Program-made: the position numbers and the translations under genes | In this document: positions 15,006-23,787 of the stretch, one piece after another | How the letters are laid out: the number at the start of each line of letters is the position of its first letter | How positions within the stretch are numbered: the first letter of the stretch is position 1 | Source of the DNA: Virgifigura deserti | Lineage (GTDB): Bacteria; Pseudomonadota; Alphaproteobacteria; Dongiales; Dongiaceae | Length of the DNA stretch: 64,000 bases | Assembly (NCBI GenBank): GCA_003576685.1 | Contig: QOZR01000004.1 | Location: 124,001-188,000 of the forward strand | Direction: 5' to 3' | The notes under the pieces: generated by a model | Database searches by the model: none | Told to the model about the DNA's origin: nothing | Seen by the model: the letters and a program-made list of their open reading frames with translations, nothing else

Positions 15006-15048
15006 ATGATTCCTTCGAGACAGACTCGAGGCGAAAGGATCGTCACGG

Positions 15049-15753
15049 ATGTTCGAGTTCGCCGCAGCCTTCGAGCGTGCCGCGGCACTGATCCTGACCT
15101 GGGACGCGGATCTCGCCGAGATCGTCGCGCTGTCGCTGCAGGTCAGCCTCACGGCGGTCGCCATTGCGGCGCTGCTGGGGCTGCCGCTCGGCGCGGCCGT
15201 CGCCCTGGTCCGCTTTCCCGGCCGCCGCGCGGCCGCCGTCCTGCTGAGCGCCCTGATGGGACTGCCGCCGGTCGTCGTCGGGCTCGTGGTCTATCTGATG
15301 CTGTCGCGGGCGGGGCCGCTCGGCGTCCTGGGCCTTCTCTTCACGCCGACCGCCATGGTGATCGCGCAGGTCGTGCTGGTGACGCCGATCATCGCCGCGA
15401 TCGCCCGGCAGGTGGTCGAGGACCTGTGGGCCGAATATGAGGAGCAGCTCCGCTCGCTCGGCACCACGCCCGCCCGCGCGATCGGGACCCTGCTGTGGGA
15501 CGGCCGGTTCAGCCTGGTGACGGCGATTCTCGCCGGCTTCGGCCGGGCGAGCGCCGAGGTCGGCGCCGTGATGATCGTCGGCGGCAACATCGATCACGTC
15601 ACCCGGGTAATGACGACGACGATCGCGCTGGAGACCAGCAAGGGCGACCTGCCGCTCGCCCTCGGCCTCGGGATCATTCTGATCGCCCTGTCCCTGACCA
15701 TCAATGCCGCGGCCTTCCTGGCGCAGGATCTGGCGCGGCGGAGTCAGCAATGA
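15049..15753 (+). CDS. tupB: tungstate ABC transporter permease TupB-like
   Basis: A 234-residue inner-membrane permease with about five spans. The segment EEQLRSLGTTPARAIGTLLW matches the EAA loop that docks the ATPase, and ASAEVGAVMIVGGNIDHVTRVMTTTIALE is strongly characteristic of TupB/WtpB-type permeases. Its stop overlaps the ATPase start (ATGA). It is first in a permease-ATPase-binding-protein operon divergent from fdhD-mobA, and would bring the metal oxyanion into the cell for cofactor synthesis. Confidence 0.93.
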   Translation: MFEFAAAFERAAALILTWDADLAEIVALSLQVSLTAVAIAALLGLPLGAAVALVRFPGRRAAAVLLSALMGLPPVVVGLVVYLMLSRAGPLGVLGLLFTPTAMVIAQVVLVTPIIAAIARQVVEDLWAEYEEQLRSLGTTPARAIGTLLWDGRFSLVTAILAGFGRASAEVGAVMIVGGNIDHVTRVMTTTIALETSKGDLPLALGLGIILIALSLTINAAAFLAQDLARRSQQ

Positions 15754-16472
15754 AGGGCGCCACCATCCTGCCGCTCCGGCTCGACAGCGTCTGCTATGAC
15801 GCGGCGGGGAAGCGCCTGCTCGATTCGATTTCGACGGCCCTGACCGCCGGACCGCGCACGCTGATTCTCGGCCCGAACGGCGCCGGGAAGAGCCTGCTTC
15901 TGCGGATCTGCCATGGCCTGCTGCAGCCGAGCGCCGGCCGGGTCGAGTGGCAAGGCCCCGCCGCGACGGCAGCGCGCCGCCGGCAGGCGATGGTGTTCCA
16001 GCGGCCGGTCATGCTGCGGCGCTCGGCGGCGGCGAACATCGACTATGCGCTCAAGCTCCGGCGGCTGCCGCGCGGCGACCGCGCGGAGCGGGTCGCGCAG
16101 GCCTTGGAGAGGACCGGTCTCACGGCCCTCGCCCACCAGCCGGCGCGCGCGCTCTCCGGCGGCGAGCAGCAGCGGCTGGCGCTCGCCCGCGCCTGGGCGA
16201 CACGGCCCGAGGTCCTGTTCCTCGACGAGCCGACCGCCAGCCTCGACCCGGCGGCGACCCGCGCGGTGGAAGAGATCGTCGACGCCATCCATCGGGCGGG
16301 GACCAAGATCGTCATGACGACCCACGATCTGGGGCAGGCCCGGCGTCTGGGCGACGAGGTCCTGTTCCTGCATCAAGGCCGCCTGATCGAGCAGGACTCC
16401 GCCAAGCGGTTCTTCGCCGGGCCACGCAGCGAGCCGGCCGCCGCCTTCGTCGAAGGCCGGCTGCTGTGGTGA
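15750..16472 (+). CDS. tupC: tungstate ABC transporter ATP-binding protein TupC-like
   Basis: A 240-residue ABC ATPase. Walker A is LGPNGAGKS (about 39-47), the Q loop VFQRPVMLRRSAAANI, signature LSGGEQQRLALARA, Walker B VLFLDEPTASLD and switch His in TTHDLGQ. VFQRPVMLRRS is typical of phosphate/tungstate-group ATPases. The start is set by the 4-base overlap with the permease stop. The binding-protein gene follows 33 bases later. Confidence 0.93.
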   Translation: MKGATILPLRLDSVCYDAAGKRLLDSISTALTAGPRTLILGPNGAGKSLLLRICHGLLQPSAGRVEWQGPAATAARRRQAMVFQRPVMLRRSAAANIDYALKLRRLPRGDRAERVAQALERTGLTALAHQPARALSGGEQQRLALARAWATRPEVLFLDEPTASLDPAATRAVEEIVDAIHRAGTKIVMTTHDLGQARRLGDEVLFLHQGRLIEQDSAKRFFAGPRSEPAAAFVEGRLLW

Positions 16473-16505
16473 ACGACAAGGAAAGCGTCAGCTAAGGAGA
16501 AGGGA

Positions 16506-17339
16506 ATGCTCAAAGGACCCCTGAGAACACTGGCCGGGCTCACAGTCGCCGCAATGCTCGCGGCGCCGCCGGTGCTGGCGGCCGATGAGTTCATCACCGT
16601 CGCCTCGACCACCTCGACCGAGAACTCGGGATTGTTCGACAACCTCCTGCCGAAGTTCGAGGAGGAGACCGGCGTCGACGTCCGGGTGGTCGCGGTCGGC
16701 ACCGGGCAGGCGATCGACCTGGCCAAGCGCGGCGACGCCGACGTCCTGTTCGTTCACCACAAGCCCTCGGAAGAGAAGTTCGTCGCCGAGGGCTTCGGCG
16801 TCGAGCGGTACGACGTCATGTACAATGATTTCGTGATCGTCGGGCCACGGAGCGATCCGGCCCGAATCGCCGGAATGAGCGATGCCGTCGCAGCGCTGGA
16901 CAAGATCGCCGAATCGCGAGCACCCTTCGCCTCGCGCGGCGACGACAGCGGTACGCACAAGAAGGAACTGGGCCTGTGGAAGCAGGCCGGCACCGATGTC
17001 GCAGCCGCCAGCGGAAGCTGGTATCGGGAGACCGGCTCCGGCATGGGGGCCACGCTCAACACCGCCGCCGGGATGGAGGCCTACGCCCTCACCGATCGCG
17101 CCACCTGGATCAGCTTCGAGAACAAGGGCGACCTCGAAATCCTCGTCGAGGGCGACAAGCGCTTGTTCAACCCCTACGGCGTGATTCTCGTCAATCCGGA
17201 GAAGCATCCGCATGTGAAGGCCGAGGCAGGACAGAAATTCATCGACTGGATCATTTCGCCGGAGGGCCAGGAGGCGATCGCCGACTATAAGCTCAACGGC
17301 CAGCAGCTCTTCTTCCCGGATTATCGGGCAGGATCGTAG
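16506..17339 (+). CDS. tupA: tungstate-binding periplasmic protein TupA-like
   Basis: A 277-residue substrate-binding protein with a signal peptide (LRTLAGLTVAAMLAAPPVLAA). The mature N-terminus ASTTSTENSGLFDNLLPKFE contains the TTST-type anion-binding loop of TupA. Further marks are GTGQAIDLAKRGDADVLFVH and SRGDDSGTHKKE. Proteins of this family bind tungstate more tightly than molybdate; which anion is used here cannot be read from sequence. It ends only four bases before the convergent regulator gene. Confidence 0.94.
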   Translation: MLKGPLRTLAGLTVAAMLAAPPVLAADEFITVASTTSTENSGLFDNLLPKFEEETGVDVRVVAVGTGQAIDLAKRGDADVLFVHHKPSEEKFVAEGFGVERYDVMYNDFVIVGPRSDPARIAGMSDAVAALDKIAESRAPFASRGDDSGTHKKELGLWKQAGTDVAAASGSWYRETGSGMGATLNTAAGMEAYALTDRATWISFENKGDLEILVEGDKRLFNPYGVILVNPEKHPHVKAEAGQKFIDWIISPEGQEAIADYKLNGQQLFFPDYRAGS

Positions 17340-17343
17340 TCGT

Positions 17344-18339
17344 TCACGGCCCGTTGAACCGGACGCGGCCAAGTTCCGAGACGTCGTAGCCGCCCATCGC
17401 CGCGGCCCGCGCTTCGAAGGCGGCGCCGCGGCAGAAGGCAAGCAGCGTCTGGAACGGCGGCTCGAAGAAGTCGCGCCGGTGCAGCAGCAGGTCGAACCGC
17501 TCCGTGATCAGGGGCAGGAAATCGAGCTTGAGCTGGCGCGCCACCGCGCGCAGCCCAAGCCCCACCGCAGCCCGGCCCTCGAGGATCGCGAGGCCCAATT
17601 CGTTGCCCGTATGGGCAACCTCGTCGATGAAGGCGAGGTCATCAGGGCCGAGACCCGCCTTGGCGACGAAATGGTCGAGCAAGAGCTGGGCTCCCGCCGT
17701 CGGCTGCCGGCGAATCACCGGCAGCCGATGCATCGCCAGATCCTCGACGCCGCGCACGCCGTGCGGGTTCCCGGCGGCCAGGATCAGCCCCTGGTCGCGC
17801 CGTGCCCATTCGATCAGAACGATGTCGCGGGCAGGAACGCCCCCAGGCACACCATCACGCACCGCCCGCAGGTTGAAGTCGCCGCTCTCCGGGTCATAGA
17901 CGTGCAGCCCGGCGACGAGCGCGTCGCCGGCGACGAACCGCGTGAGACCATCCAGGCTGCCGCCGGCGATCAGCGCCAGGCCGCACCCGGATTCCCGCGC
18001 TGCCCAATCGAGCAGCGGATCGCGGCTGCCGGCGATGACGGGCGGCGCCTTGGCGGGACTCTCGCCCGGAACGTCGGAGTTCTCCGCCACCCAGGTATCG
18101 ATCAGCGCCTTCGGGAACAGCCATTTCCCGGTCAGCCGGGTACAGGGAATCTGCCGGGTCCGCACCAGTTCATAGATCGTCCGTTCCTTGATGCGGAGGT
18201 AATCGGCCACCTCCCGGGTCGTCATCAGCTCGGTCAAGCGAACCTGCTCCTCTCCCTGTCCGAGCGGTAGTATAACGGAGACGGCGGCGGCAAACGAAGA
18301 GCCGCGAGCCGGCTTGACCGGACGACGGCCCATCGGCAT
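17344..18339 (-). CDS. excisionase-type HTH / periplasmic-binding-like transcriptional regulator
   Basis: A 331-residue regulator. A MerR/excisionase-type helix-turn-helix (about 39-90: TTREVADYLRIKERTIYELV, then RLTGKWLFP) is followed by a periplasmic-binding-protein-like effector domain (about 115-325) of the kind found in LysR-substrate-like PBP regulators of molybdate or tungstate uptake. It is convergent with tupA. It probably senses molybdate, tungstate or the pterin cofactor and controls the neighbouring tup and fdhD genes. The long ATG start has AAGGGG upstream; ATG 18225 would trim 38 non-conserved residues and start right at the HTH. Confidence 0.78.
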   Translation of the reverse strand: MPMGRRPVKPARGSSFAAAVSVILPLGQGEEQVRLTELMTTREVADYLRIKERTIYELVRTRQIPCTRLTGKWLFPKALIDTWVAENSDVPGESPAKAPPVIAGSRDPLLDWAARESGCGLALIAGGSLDGLTRFVAGDALVAGLHVYDPESGDFNLRAVRDGVPGGVPARDIVLIEWARRDQGLILAAGNPHGVRGVEDLAMHRLPVIRRQPTAGAQLLLDHFVAKAGLGPDDLAFIDEVAHTGNELGLAILEGRAAVGLGLRAVARQLKLDFLPLITERFDLLLHRRDFFEPPFQTLLAFCRGAAFEARAAAMGGYDVSELGRVRFNGP

Positions 18340-18351
18340 GGTGGCGCCCCT

Positions 18352-18467
18352 TAGAGCCTGATCCGATCACATCCAACCGATGTGATCGGTGAATCAGTCT
18401 CTAATCATTTGAAGCAGAGGGCGATTCATCGATCAGGTTGGGTCAACCTGATCGGATCGCACTCTAG
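18352..18467 (+). repeat. three-hairpin palindromic repeat, copy A
   Basis: A ~115-bp element bounded by TAGAG and CTCTAG. Hairpin 1 is CCGATCACAT / ATGTGATCGG with a 7-base loop. The middle hairpin (around CTCTAAT) is degenerate here. Hairpin 3 is GATCAGGTTG / CAACCTGATC with a 3-base loop. It is clearly the same element as those at 46532-46645 (opposite orientation) and 58878-58994. This copy lies in the divergent region between the HTH regulator and an ABC binding-protein gene. No open frame is present. Confidence 0.85.
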
Positions 18468-18509
18468 AAAAACACAGCTTTGCTGGCGATGAACGCCGGG
18501 GAGGATCGA

Positions 18510-19499
18510 ATGACCATTTCAGTGAAGGCCGCGCTGGCCGGTGTCGCAATCGCGGCCGGCGCACTGATTACCGGCGTCGCCCCGGGCGTAACCCCCGCCG
18601 CAGCCGCCGACGCCTTCGTGGCCGTGACCGCGATCGTCGAGCATCCCGCGCTCGACGCCGCCCGCGACGGCGTTCGCGACGAGCTTGCCGCCAACGGCTA
18701 CAAGCCCGGCGAGAACCTGCGCTTCGAGTATGAGAGCGCGCAGGGCAACCCGACCACCGCGGCGCAGATCGCCCGCAAGTTCGTCGGCGAGAGCCCGGAC
18801 GTGATCGTCCCGATCGCCACGCCCTCGGCGCAGGCGGTCGTGGCGACGACCAAGGACATCCCGGTCGTCTTCACCGCGGTGACCGACCCGGTCGGCGCCA
18901 AGCTGGTCGAAGATGCCGAGCATCCCGGCGGCAACGTCACTGGGGTGACGGACCTGTCGCCGATCGGCAAGCATCTCGACCTGATCCGGGAGATCACGCC
19001 GGATGCGACGCGAATCGGCGTGCCCTACAACCCCGGCGAGGCGAACTCGATCACCTTGCTGGAGCTCCTGAAGTCCGAGGCCGCCGAGCGGGACATGGAA
19101 ATCGTCGAGGCGGCGGCGACGCGCTCGTCGGACGTCCTCGCCGCGGCGCAGAGTCTGGTCGGCAATGTGGACGCCATCTATGTGCCGACCGACAACACGA
19201 TCGTGTCGGCGCTGGAGGCCGTGGTCCGCATCGGCGTTCAGAACCAGATCCCGATTTATGCCGGCGATACCGCCTCGGTTCCGCGGGGCGCGATGGCCGC
19301 GCTGGGCTTCGACTATTACGACGTCGGCCGGCAGACCGGGAAGATCGTGCTGCGCGTCCTGAACGGCGAGGATCCGGGCGAGATCCCGGTGGAGGGCATC
19401 GCGACCACCGAGCTCCACGTCAATCCGGAAATGGCCGAGAAGATGGGCGTGACAATTCCCGAGAGCGTGATGGAACGCGCGAAGGAAGTCGTCGAATAA
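18510..19499 (+). CDS. ABC transporter substrate-binding protein, TrpX/ABC_sub_bind family
   Basis: A 329-residue exported binding protein. The signal peptide (SVKAALAGVAIAAGALITGV, cleaved near AAAADA) is followed by an ABC_sub_bind fold: VTAIVEHPALDAARDGVRDEL, ESAQGNPTTAAQIARKFV, FTAVTDPVGAKLV and VTGVTDLSPIGKHLDLI. Known members transport tryptophan/tyrosine-like or other small ligands; the ligand here is not predictable. The ATG at 18510 has GGGGAGG upstream, which favours it over an ATG ten codons earlier. It begins a three-gene transporter operon. Confidence 0.88.
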   Translation: MTISVKAALAGVAIAAGALITGVAPGVTPAAAADAFVAVTAIVEHPALDAARDGVRDELAANGYKPGENLRFEYESAQGNPTTAAQIARKFVGESPDVIVPIATPSAQAVVATTKDIPVVFTAVTDPVGAKLVEDAEHPGGNVTGVTDLSPIGKHLDLIREITPDATRIGVPYNPGEANSITLLELLKSEAAERDMEIVEAAATRSSDVLAAAQSLVGNVDAIYVPTDNTIVSALEAVVRIGVQNQIPIYAGDTASVPRGAMAALGFDYYDVGRQTGKIVLRVLNGEDPGEIPVEGIATTELHVNPEMAEKMGVTIPESVMERAKEVVE

Positions 19500-19515
19500 C
19501 TAGGGAAAGCAAGCC

Positions 19516-19577
19516 GGCCCTCATGCCTCGGCAAGCTCGGCATGAGGGCCTCACCCTGAGCTTGTCGAAGGGTGAGG
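19516..19577. repeat. double palindrome (REP-like) between binding protein and permease genes
   Basis: Two adjoining hairpins. Stem 1 is GGCCCTCATGCC (19516-19527) / GGCATGAGGGCC (19539-19550). Stem 2 is CCTCACCCT (19549-19557) / AGGGTGAGG (19569-19577) around GAGCTTGTCGA. The second unit is a widespread dispersed palindrome in alphaproteobacteria. Lying inside an operon after the binding-protein gene, it may stabilise that part of the mRNA and favour higher expression of the binding protein. Confidence 0.75.
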
Positions 19578-19593
19578 TTAAAACGGAGCAATC

Positions 19594-20520
19594 ATGAGTC
19601 TCGTCGCCTTCCTCGGCGCGATCGAGATCGGGCTGGTATTCGGGCTGGTCGGGCTCGGCGTGTTCCTGTCGTTCCGAGTGCTGGACTTTCCGGACCTGAC
19701 GGTCGACGGCAGCTTCCCGCTGGGCGCCGCGGTCTGCGCGACGCTGATCGTCGGCGGCGTCGACCCGTTCCTCGCGACGGCCGCCGCCGTCCTCGCCGGC
19801 GGGCTGGCCGGGCTGGTGACCGCCTTCCTCAATATCCGCTTCAACATCCTGCATCTGCTGGCCAGCATCCTCACGATGATCGCGCTCTATTCGATCAATC
19901 TGCGGATCATGGGACGGCCCAACGTCGCGATCATCACCGAGCCGACGGTGCTGACGGCGTTCGAGGGGCTGAGCCTGCCCTATCTCTATCTGAAGCCCGT
20001 GATCGCGGCGGTCGTGGTGATCGCGGCGGTCCTGCTGGTTGCGCGGTTTCTCGCCTCGGACTACGGGCTGGCGATGCGGGCGACGGGCGCCAACCCGCGC
20101 ATGGCCCGCGCGCAGGGCGTCGAGACCAAGCAGACGACCTATGTCGGCATGGCGATCAGCAATGCGCTGGTCGGGCTGGCCGGCGCGCTGTTCGCCCAGA
20201 TGAACGGCTTCGCCGACGTGACGCTGGGCACCGGCACCATCGTCGTCGGGCTGGCTGCGGTGATCGTCGGCGAGGCGGTCTTCGGCGCGCGGACCGTGCT
20301 CGGCTGGTGCCTGGCCTGCGTCGCCGGATCGATCCTCTACCGCCTGGCCGTGGCCTTCGCCCTCAATGCCGACTTCCTCGGCCTGCAGGCCTCCGACCTC
20401 AATCTGGTGACGGCGGTGCTGGTAACGATCGCGCTGGTGCTGCCGGGCGCGCGCAATCCGTTCAAGAACCTCCTCACGGGACGCGCCAACCGGCGTAGCC
20501 CGGGAGGCGCACAGCAATGA
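19594..20520 (+). CDS. ABC transporter permease, TrpY-like
   Basis: A 308-residue polytopic membrane protein of the branched-chain-type permease family (BPD_transp_2). Sequence marks are VFLSFRVLDFPDLTVDGSFP, NIRFNILHLLASILTMIALY and SDYGLAMRATGANPRMARAQGV, the last being the cytoplasmic loop contacting the ATPase. It partners the upstream binding protein and the ATPase whose start overlaps its stop (ATGA). Confidence 0.9.
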   Translation: MSLVAFLGAIEIGLVFGLVGLGVFLSFRVLDFPDLTVDGSFPLGAAVCATLIVGGVDPFLATAAAVLAGGLAGLVTAFLNIRFNILHLLASILTMIALYSINLRIMGRPNVAIITEPTVLTAFEGLSLPYLYLKPVIAAVVVIAAVLLVARFLASDYGLAMRATGANPRMARAQGVETKQTTYVGMAISNALVGLAGALFAQMNGFADVTLGTGTIVVGLAAVIVGEAVFGARTVLGWCLACVAGSILYRLAVAFALNADFLGLQASDLNLVTAVLVTIALVLPGARNPFKNLLTGRANRRSPGGAQQ

Positions 20521-21311
20521 TCCGGGTTCGCGATCTGACCGTCACCTTTCACCGCGGCACGCCGATGGAGACGCCGGCGCTGCGCGGGCTCGATCTCGAC
20601 ATGCCGGCGGGCCAGTTCCTCACGGTGATCGGCTCCAACGGCGCCGGCAAGTCGACGCTGCTGAACGCGGTCGCCGGAGATGTCGTACCGCTCGCGGGCA
20701 ACATCGTGATCGACGACGCCGACGTCACCCGCTGGCCGGCACCGCGGCGCAGCGGCCTCGTCGCCCGCGTCTTCCAGGACCCGATGGTCGGCACCTGCGA
20801 GACGCTGACGATCGAGGAGAACCTGGCGCTGGCGGCGGCGCGCGGCCGGTCGCGGGGGCTACGGCGCGCGCTCGACCGCGAGCTCCGCGAGGAGTTCCGG
20901 GCGCGGCTGCGGGAACTCGGGCTCGGGCTGGAGAACCGGCTCGGTGACCGGCTGGGGCTGCTCTCCGGCGGACAGCGGCAGGCGGTCAGCCTGCTGATGG
21001 CGACGCTGCGGCCGATGAAGGTGCTGCTGCTCGACGAGCATACGGCGGCGCTCGACCCGAAGACGGCGGACTTCGTGCTGGAGCTGACGAACCGGATCGT
21101 CGCCGAGCATCGGCTGACGACGCTGATGGTCACCCACTCGATGCGTCAGGCGCTCGATTTCGGCGAGCGCACGGTGATGCTGCATGAGGGCCGGGTCGTG
21201 TTCGACGTCGCCGGCAATGAACGCCTCGGCCTCGACGTCCCCGACCTGCTGGCCGAGTTCGCCCGCCTGCGCGGCCAAGCCCTCACCGACGACGCCCTGC
21301 TGCTGGGCTGA
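20517..21311 (+). CDS. ABC transporter ATP-binding protein, TrpZ-like
   Basis: A 264-residue ABC ATPase with Walker A GSNGAGKS (about 40-47), Q loop VFQDPMVGT, signature LSGGQRQAVSLLMA, Walker B VLLLDEHTAALDPK and switch His in VTHSMRQALD. The Walker B glutamate is followed by His rather than Pro (DEHTA), as is usual for this sub-family. It completes the transporter operon and is convergent with a VOC-family gene. Confidence 0.91.
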   Translation: MIRVRDLTVTFHRGTPMETPALRGLDLDMPAGQFLTVIGSNGAGKSTLLNAVAGDVVPLAGNIVIDDADVTRWPAPRRSGLVARVFQDPMVGTCETLTIEENLALAAARGRSRGLRRALDRELREEFRARLRELGLGLENRLGDRLGLLSGGQRQAVSLLMATLRPMKVLLLDEHTAALDPKTADFVLELTNRIVAEHRLTTLMVTHSMRQALDFGERTVMLHEGRVVFDVAGNERLGLDVPDLLAEFARLRGQALTDDALLLG

Positions 21312-21326
21312 CGCACCGGCGTCCGA

Positions 21327-21707
21327 TCACTCCCAGCGGTTGGCCTCGGCCGCGAAGTTCACGGTCTGAACCGTCACGACGCAGAAGCGATGTCCGGTGG
21401 GCGCCTCCATCACCCACCAGTCGCGGATCTGCGCCACGCGCTTCGCGCCGAGCGCCTCCAGCCGGCGAACCTCCGCGTCTATATCGTCCGTTTCGATGTC
21501 GATGTGCACGCGGCTGGGGTGATCCACCTTCTGCAGCTCGACATCGAGATCGTTCGGCGCCGTTTCGAAGCGCACATAATTCACATCCTCGGGGCTGTCC
21601 GACGGCCGGGTCGGAAGCCCGAGAGCCCGGCTCCAGAACGCCGCCGCGCCCTCGAGATCCTCTGTCTGGCAATCGATGATCACCCCGCCGAGCCGGCTTC
21701 GGTGCAT
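21327..21707 (-). CDS. VOC/glyoxalase-like protein
   Basis: A 126-residue protein of the vicinal oxygen chelate superfamily, with two beta-alpha-beta modules: GVIIDCQTEDLEGAAAFWSRALG and RVHIDIETDDIDAEVRRLEALGAKRV. These proteins bind a metal and act as glyoxalases, dioxygenases or resistance proteins. The 'Glyoxalase-like domain' subgroup to which this belongs mostly lacks known function. ATG 21707 is preferred because CGGAGGAAG lies just before it. Confidence 0.82.
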   Translation of the reverse strand: MHRSRLGGVIIDCQTEDLEGAAAFWSRALGLPTRPSDSPEDVNYVRFETAPNDLDVELQKVDHPSRVHIDIETDDIDAEVRRLEALGAKRVAQIRDWWVMEAPTGHRFCVVTVQTVNFAAEANRWE

Positions 21708-21814
21708 GGCTTCCTCCGTTTTGAAACCTGGTCGTCGGCAGCTCTTCGTCCGCCCTTCCAGGCGCGCACATCCTATCACCTTCCCTGCCGTCCGGAACCC
21801 CGCCGGTCCAACCG

Positions 21815-22876
21815 TCAAGGCGTGACGACGATGTTGCCGAAGTGCCGTTTCTCGAGGAACGCCGCCTGTGCCTCTGCAAGCCGTTCCAGAGGGTACGTCA
21901 CGGCGCGCAGCGGTGCCAGGCCGCCCGCCTCGATGTGCGCAACTAACTCCGTAAATTCGGACATCGTGCCGTAGGAGGAGCCGATAATCTCCAGATGCTT
22001 CAGGTAGACGGTGCGCAGATCGAGCGGGACGACCGGACCGGCGATGGCCCCGCAGGTGACGTACCGCCCGCCGGGCCGCAATGCGGCGAGAAGCTTGCCG
22101 AACGCCGGACCGCCCGCCACATCGGCAACAACGTCCACCGCGCCGCCTGCGGCCGCGCGGAGCGCCGCATCAAGGTCGTCGGCGTCCCGAACGACGGCTG
22201 CCGCCGCACCGAGCTCCAGCGCCGGCCGCTCCTTGCCCGGCCCGACGACCGCGACGGCTTTCGCGCCGCGCAGCCGCGCAAGTTGAAGCATCGCCGAGCC
22301 GACGCCACCGGAGGCGCCGGTGACCACGAGACGCTCGCCAGCCGCAAGGCGCGCCCGGTTCAGCATATGCAGCGCGGTCAGATAGGCGATCGGAAATGTC
22401 GCCAAATCCTCGAAGGACAACCCGCTTGCGACGGTGACGGCACTGCCGGCAGGCACGGCGCAGTATTCGGCATAGCCGCCATCCCGTTCCGAGCCGAGAT
22501 AATCCACCGCAGTCGGATCTTCCGGGTCGTTCAGATAGAGGGTGGGATTGACCAGGACGCGGTGTCCGATCCGCGCCTCGTCTATACCCGACCCGACGGC
22601 AACGATAATGCCGGCAATGTCGGAGCCCTGGATTCGCGGGAAGCTTGGCGCCTCTCGCTTCCAGCCGGTCGAAGCGTCGGGATCGTCTTCCCGGCCATAG
22701 CCACCGATCCGCAGCATGACATCCGAGTTGTTCAACCCACAGGCGCCGACCTTGACGAGAACCTCACCGGGGCCGGGATGAGGCACGGGGACCTCGACGA
22801 CCTGAAGCTGATCCAATCCGCCGACACCCTTCAGAATGACCGCGCGCATGGTCTTCGGCAAGCGCTGCGGACTCAT
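21815..22876 (-). CDS. zinc-independent MDR oxidoreductase, quinone-oxidoreductase-like
   Basis: A 353-residue medium-chain dehydrogenase/reductase. The GroES-like part has ACGLNNSDVMLR in place of the catalytic zinc-ligand motif and GSDIAGIIVAVGSG. The Rossmann domain has the nucleotide motif VTGASGGVGSAMLQLARLRGAK. It should reduce quinones or enones with NADPH. Its start overlaps the stop of the upstream alpha/beta hydrolase by four bases, making a two-gene operon facing a divergent LysR gene. Confidence 0.87.
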   Translation of the reverse strand: MSPQRLPKTMRAVILKGVGGLDQLQVVEVPVPHPGPGEVLVKVGACGLNNSDVMLRIGGYGREDDPDASTGWKREAPSFPRIQGSDIAGIIVAVGSGIDEARIGHRVLVNPTLYLNDPEDPTAVDYLGSERDGGYAEYCAVPAGSAVTVASGLSFEDLATFPIAYLTALHMLNRARLAAGERLVVTGASGGVGSAMLQLARLRGAKAVAVVGPGKERPALELGAAAAVVRDADDLDAALRAAAGGAVDVVADVAGGPAFGKLLAALRPGGRYVTCGAIAGPVVPLDLRTVYLKHLEIIGSSYGTMSEFTELVAHIEAGGLAPLRAVTYPLERLAEAQAAFLEKRHFGNIVVTP

Positions 22877-23730
22877 GGCTTCACCGTCTGCAGGAACGTC
22901 ACGAGATGCTCGACAACGGCGTCCGGTGCGTCTTCCATGAGGAAATGCCCCGCCTCGGGCACGATATCGAGGCGCGCGCCGGGAATATCCTTCGCCAGCC
23001 GTTTCGCCCAGTGCAGCGGCTGCCAACGGTCCTCTGCGCCCCAGATGATCTGAACGGGGCATGCGATCTCGGCCAGCCTGTGGCTGATCTCCTCCGTATA
23101 GCGGCTGTCATAATGCCGAACTTGGTGATGGAAGAAGCTGAGTCGCCCGACCGGGCCGCTGATCGGCGCGAGATAGGCCTCCAGAACCTCACCCTCCATC
23201 CGGCTCTCATCATGCACCGTCATTCGCAGTTGGCGCGTGAGCAGGTCGCGGAACGCCGCCGCAGGCATCGAGGCATAGCTGTCCATATGGCTGGCGATGA
23301 TCGACTTCCAGGTTTCGGACGGCCAGGAATCGTAGCTGCAGATATCGATTACCGTCAGGCTCGCGAGTGGGTCAGGCTCAAGAATCGCATGGCGCAAGCC
23401 GATAGCCCCGCCAATGTCGTGCGCGATGATGTGGGGGCGGTCGAGACCCCAATGGCGAAGCATGGCCGACAGGATCGGCCCTTGCGCGGCAACCGACGTG
23501 TCCGCCCCCACCGGCCGTTCCGAGCGCCCGAAGCCGAGGAGGTCATAGAGATACAGGTTGAAACCGGATGCGACGAGCCGAGGGGCAATCTCGCGCCAGA
23601 TGAAGGAATGCGAGGGCGTTCCGTGGAGCAGCACGAGATCCGCTTTCGCACCCCCTTCCGCCGGATGCCGTCCTGCCGCAATCCGGTGCCCGTCGATGAT
23701 GACGCGCTCCGTCAACAACTCCCGTTCCAC
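22873..23730 (-). CDS. alpha/beta hydrolase with Asp nucleophile (dehalogenase/epoxide-hydrolase-like)
   Basis: A 285-residue alpha/beta hydrolase. Oxyanion-hole motif LLHGTPSHSF (34-43); nucleophile elbow IAHDIGGAIG with Asp105 in the nucleophile position, as in haloalkane/haloacetate dehalogenases and epoxide hydrolases; catalytic His in EAGHFLMED near the C-terminus. It may open an epoxide or remove a halogen before the coupled MDR enzyme acts. It is the first gene of the operon controlled, probably, by the divergent LysR protein. Confidence 0.85.
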   Translation of the reverse strand: MERELLTERVIIDGHRIAAGRHPAEGGAKADLVLLHGTPSHSFIWREIAPRLVASGFNLYLYDLLGFGRSERPVGADTSVAAQGPILSAMLRHWGLDRPHIIAHDIGGAIGLRHAILEPDPLASLTVIDICSYDSWPSETWKSIIASHMDSYASMPAAAFRDLLTRQLRMTVHDESRMEGEVLEAYLAPISGPVGRLSFFHHQVRHYDSRYTEEISHRLAEIACPVQIIWGAEDRWQPLHWAKRLAKDIPGARLDIVPEAGHFLMEDAPDAVVEHLVTFLQTVKP

Positions 23731-23787
23731 AACCCCACCTCCTCGCTTGATGATCGGACCCAGACTGTGCGACTACTCCATTAATGA

